Of a stretch of DNA of 64,000 bases, positions 61,216 to 64,000 are shown in pieces. The number at the start of each line of letters is the position of its first letter. The first letter of the stretch is position 1. This stretch comes from a virus. Location: positions 1-64,000 of IMG/VR virus record IMGVR_UViG_3300028925_012913. The stretch is one strand, 5' to 3'. Position numbers and translations under genes: made by a program. Under the pieces are notes generated by a model. It saw only the letters and a list, made by a program, of their open reading frames with translations. It was not told the DNA's origin and made no database searches.

Positions 61216-63030
61216 TTATTCAGTTTGTGACCTGATTGATGTGTTTGGATAATCGTCATCCGGGCCGCAATCTTCACCTGTAGCAAACCCTTGTGCAAAA
61301 AACTTTCTAGAACAAGCAGCCATCTCGCCTCTGTCACAACCAGCATGTGTAATAATTTCCATACCATAAAACTCACCTTGTAAAATTATATGAACTGGTA
61401 TAGATTCTGTAACAGTAATTTCTTTTCCACCTTGACCTCCACATCCCGGAGTATCACTTCTTTTGTAAGTATGGCTAACTCTCTTACCAGTATCATAACT
61501 AAAAAATGCATCTCCTGCCATTAATCCCTGACCCATTGGGTTCTCAATAAATATCTTCTCATACAAAAGATGCTTAGCATACTGAGTCCAAGTTTCATCT
61601 TTTCCTATTTTAGCATTTATAGTCTCTGCAACTCCCATATAACTAGAACCCCATCCATGACAAGGATTTCCAGCTCTTCTAGCGTGAGGATGGCCTCCTT
61701 GGGCCTTCCTAAATTTATCAGTACAGTCACTGACAGTATTCTTCTCGCCTACTAATTCTTCTACAGACCTTAGTATAAACCCATCATAGAATGGCACACA
61801 TCCATCTGCAAAATCCCCACATGCAGTAATGTTTCCAAATGTTTTACAAACGCCACACCAGTTATGATCTTCTGGATCGTATATTTCAATATCTGGATAG
61901 TACAAACTTGTAGGAAAATATGACTGATAAGTGCATTCCCGTGTGGGGCAAGGGTTTCTATATAGTCTTCCGGGAGAAGTTATATTTCCACCTACTCCTA
62001 AATCAAAAGAATTATTACCATCCATACCAGCTTTTGGTAATATACATTTAGCAGTTTTACTAAGATAAATACCATTATGTTTACCACCACTCCATACTTT
62101 TCTTTGGTTGTCCCATCTTAAGTCTACTGGTCCTACCTTCCATTTGTCTTGTCTACTAAGATGATGAGGAATAAAGTGCTTATGATCTTTTTCAAGGCCT
62201 ACAATATTTTTTGCACGCATTTGAGAAGGAACGTGTTTTTGTTTTCCAAAGTCTGTTTCTTTATAGTCCCCTTCTCTATAGTCGGAATCATCACGCATGT
62301 TAGGAACAGGAAATCCTCCAATTGTGTCATATCCCCATCCAGCAACTACTAAAGGCCCTCTAAGACCGACAGGTCTTTCGGTATTTACAGAAACTTCTTT
62401 TGCGCTAACCAAGTTGGAAGTGTCTATAGAAAACCCAGTGTTCTTAGTTACGGGATTAGTGATTTCTTCATTTTTATTAACAATTTGAATATGGTGGCCG
62501 GAAGCAAACGGATTTAGCGAAATGGATGTGATGTGAGTGGGAGAAGGTGCATTAGGCCCTAAAGCCGGATGGGTTACAACGGGACCACTATAAATTACCG
62601 TCTCTTTTAACACGTCGTCTTTATCTAATACACTATAAGGTCTTTCAAAAGAGGGCATAGCCGCTCCGTCACTTGGTCTATTCTTATCTTTAACTTGACC
62701 ACTTTCACTTCGTATTACAAAGTTGGTTGAATAAGGAACAAATAAACCATCTAATGATATCCCTCCAGTTTTAGACCAAGCCCCATCTGATGGATATTGA
62801 TCCATGTTAGCAGAAGACGATGTGGTTTGAGTGTGGGTAGAGACGTCCTGTATGCGAAAAGGGGAATTTTCATAATCAGGATGACCATGCCAAAACATGG
62901 TACTATCAGTACCGTCTGTAGCTACAACAGAAGTGTCTGGATAATTAGCACTTGTTATCATCAAGTGACTAAAATCGTTATCTTCTCTGTTTTCAGAAAT
63001 TGTTCGTGCTGGTTTTTGTCTCTCTGGCAT
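61216..63030 (-). CDS. predicted virion structural protein, 604 residues
   Basis: The product is rich in short beta segments and turns, with a C-terminal cysteine-rich part (CPTRECTYQSYFP, CGVCKTFGNITACGDFADGC). It contains VDLRWDNQRKVWSGG, a motif also present in the giant protein (RWDARNNIWSG), so the two are related over a short domain. It lies 15 bases upstream of the giant gene in the same operon. No named family. Confidence 0.6.
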   Translation of the reverse strand: MPERQKPARTISENREDNDFSHLMITSANYPDTSVVATDGTDSTMFWHGHPDYENSPFRIQDVSTHTQTTSSSANMDQYPSDGAWSKTGGISLDGLFVPYSTNFVIRSESGQVKDKNRPSDGAAMPSFERPYSVLDKDDVLKETVIYSGPVVTHPALGPNAPSPTHITSISLNPFASGHHIQIVNKNEEITNPVTKNTGFSIDTSNLVSAKEVSVNTERPVGLRGPLVVAGWGYDTIGGFPVPNMRDDSDYREGDYKETDFGKQKHVPSQMRAKNIVGLEKDHKHFIPHHLSRQDKWKVGPVDLRWDNQRKVWSGGKHNGIYLSKTAKCILPKAGMDGNNSFDLGVGGNITSPGRLYRNPCPTRECTYQSYFPTSLYYPDIEIYDPEDHNWCGVCKTFGNITACGDFADGCVPFYDGFILRSVEELVGEKNTVSDCTDKFRKAQGGHPHARRAGNPCHGWGSSYMGVAETINAKIGKDETWTQYAKHLLYEKIFIENPMGQGLMAGDAFFSYDTGKRVSHTYKRSDTPGCGGQGGKEITVTESIPVHIILQGEFYGMEIITHAGCDRGEMAACSRKFFAQGFATGEDCGPDDDYPNTSIRSQTE

Positions 63031-63041
63031 TACTATCTCTT

Positions 63042-64000
63042 TTATCTAAACTGGTCTACGTTTCGTTTTACTCTAATCAGCTCTTGCTCTGCTCTAACCA
63101 AAGATCTCATTAGTTCTCGTTGCACTTTTCTTAGTCTCTCTTCGTAAATTTTTTCTAAACTACCAAATTTGTTTTGAGTGCTAAAGTTGTAAGTAGTATT
63201 AATACCATTGGTTCCAATGTTTACAGATATGTCTGTTACAGGAGGGCCTTCGTCGCCTGTGCTATTACCCTTATCAATGTTTATTCCTAATCCGTACTTT
63301 GGTGGCCCTGTTAGGGTTACAGATCCTGCTTCGTAATACCTCTCTGTATCTTTTAACGCGCTATTAATATTTGCTACAGCAGACATGTCCATGATTGTCT
63401 CTCCACCAAAACTTGCGGGGTTATATGAATCGTCTATATCAAATTCTGGTTTACCAAACTCTAAACCAAAAGCCCAAGGTCCCCATCTATAAGAAGTACT
63501 TTCTTGAGGAACTCCTGCATGCCAAGGTTTATAAGCAGCCGCAATAAAAGACCCTTTACTCAGGTCGCCAGCTACTTTTTGTTGCCCAAGAAGATTGTTT
63601 TTAAGAGCATCAATCTGTTGATAACCAATATCTTCTGGAGACTGTCCCATAAACCAAGCTCGGGTTAAAGCAAGGCTATTTTCTGTATTCACTAAAGGAA
63701 TTTCAAACGAATGTTTAGACTTATCACTAGACGAAGAAAGCCCATCGTTAGTCTTGTAGGAAACCCTTGCTGGCAAAGTAATTAAAGCGTAAGGCTTTTT
63801 AGCAAAAGCTGTTTCGCCGCTTGTAGTTTCTTTCCATTCGTAAGGCCTTGTACAATCATCCTCATTTGCCTGTTTAATGTCTCCGATTTCGCATTCTGAA
63901 CCTTTATCATCTACACATTCACATCTTCCCTTTAAAGAAAACTGTTCTAATGATCTAGGATTAAGTTCTGTTTTTCCGGGATTGTTGCTAGGGCCTATTT
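63042..64000 (-). CDS. predicted virion structural protein, truncated by window end
   Basis: The frame runs open from 63042 to the window edge; a TTG at 63774-63776 is an internal codon, not the start. Upstream residues include GRCECVDDKGSECEIGD, so this protein also has cysteines. The C-terminal part is helical and basic (EKIYEERLRKVQRELMRSL, VRAEQELIRVKRNVDQFR), while the middle is Gly/Asn/Thr-rich. The beginning of the gene lies beyond the window. Confidence 0.6.
   Translation of the reverse strand, partial: IGPSNNPGKTELNPRSLEQFSLKGRCECVDDKGSECEIGDIKQANEDDCTRPYEWKETTSGETAFAKKPYALITLPARVSYKTNDGLSSSSDKSKHSFEIPLVNTENSLALTRAWFMGQSPEDIGYQQIDALKNNLLGQQKVAGDLSKGSFIAAAYKPWHAGVPQESTSYRWGPWAFGLEFGKPEFDIDDSYNPASFGGETIMDMSAVANINSALKDTERYYEAGSVTLTGPPKYGLGINIDKGNSTGDEGPPVTDISVNIGTNGINTTYNFSTQNKFGSLEKIYEERLRKVQRELMRSLVRAEQELIRVKRNVDQFR

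Overview
The window looks like part of a large tailed-phage (Caudoviricetes) genome. It is AT-rich, very densely packed, with many ATGA/TAATG stop-start overlaps. It carries a full phage replication and nucleotide set (ribonucleotide reductase, dUTPase, dNMP kinase, PhoH, RecA/UvsX-like recombinase, DnaB-like helicase, DnaG-like primase, PolIIIalpha-type polymerase, SSB) and a block of virion genes on the opposite strand. Two genes hint at a planctomycete-type host: a Tat-exported DUF1501 protein (1296-2528) and a small exported protein with a secretin-like tail (3180-3542). The host is an inference only. No rRNA, tRNA, CRISPR array or insertion sequence was seen.

Layout. 1-9 kb: end of an rIIB-like gene, nucleoside deoxyribosyltransferase-like protein, DUF1501, A-type Fe-S carrier, two glycosyltransferases, small unknowns, ClpP-like protease, a sigma-like factor and a DeoC-like protein. 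9-13 kb: a virion-type protein, several one-helix membrane proteins including a holin candidate, and an M19 dipeptidase. 13-16.5 kb: two thioredoxin-fold proteins and a sugar cluster. 16.5-31 kb: a structured RNA leader followed by nucleotide metabolism, recombination and replication genes. 30.8-35.2 kb: the polymerase, split into two genes with an exonuclease gene between them. 35.2-36.1 kb: ssb behind a sigma70-like promoter, then a second sigma-like factor. 36-47 kb: a long glycosylation island (glycosyltransferases, one nucleotidyltransferase, three sugar SDR enzymes). 47-49.1 kb: a homing-type endonuclease, a SAP/recombination-like protein and a zinc ribbon. A bidirectional terminator at 49.15 kb separates this from 49.2-64 kb on the minus strand: virion-type genes including one 3555-residue cysteine-rich protein.

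Regulation. A nine-base motif, GTGTATAAT, lies before genes at five places (732, 6593, 8928, 16536 on plus; 49957-49965 on minus) and has no visible -35 box. With two sigma-like genes in the window this suggests a phage-specific promoter class, distinct from the ordinary TTGACA-17-TATAAA promoter before ssb. Three strong intrinsic terminators (10.33, 12.80 and 49.15 kb) divide the operons.

Most notable: the giant cysteine-rich protein with three copies of an ~80-residue module, plus phage thioredoxin-fold proteins (one with a DsbA-type CPHC site) that might handle disulfides; the polymerase split around its exonuclease; the nested inverted-repeat RNA before nrdA; and a ribonucleotide reductase small subunit that lacks the radical tyrosine. 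Three small genes shorter than about 50 residues were added by reading the gaps (16351, 19181, 42634).
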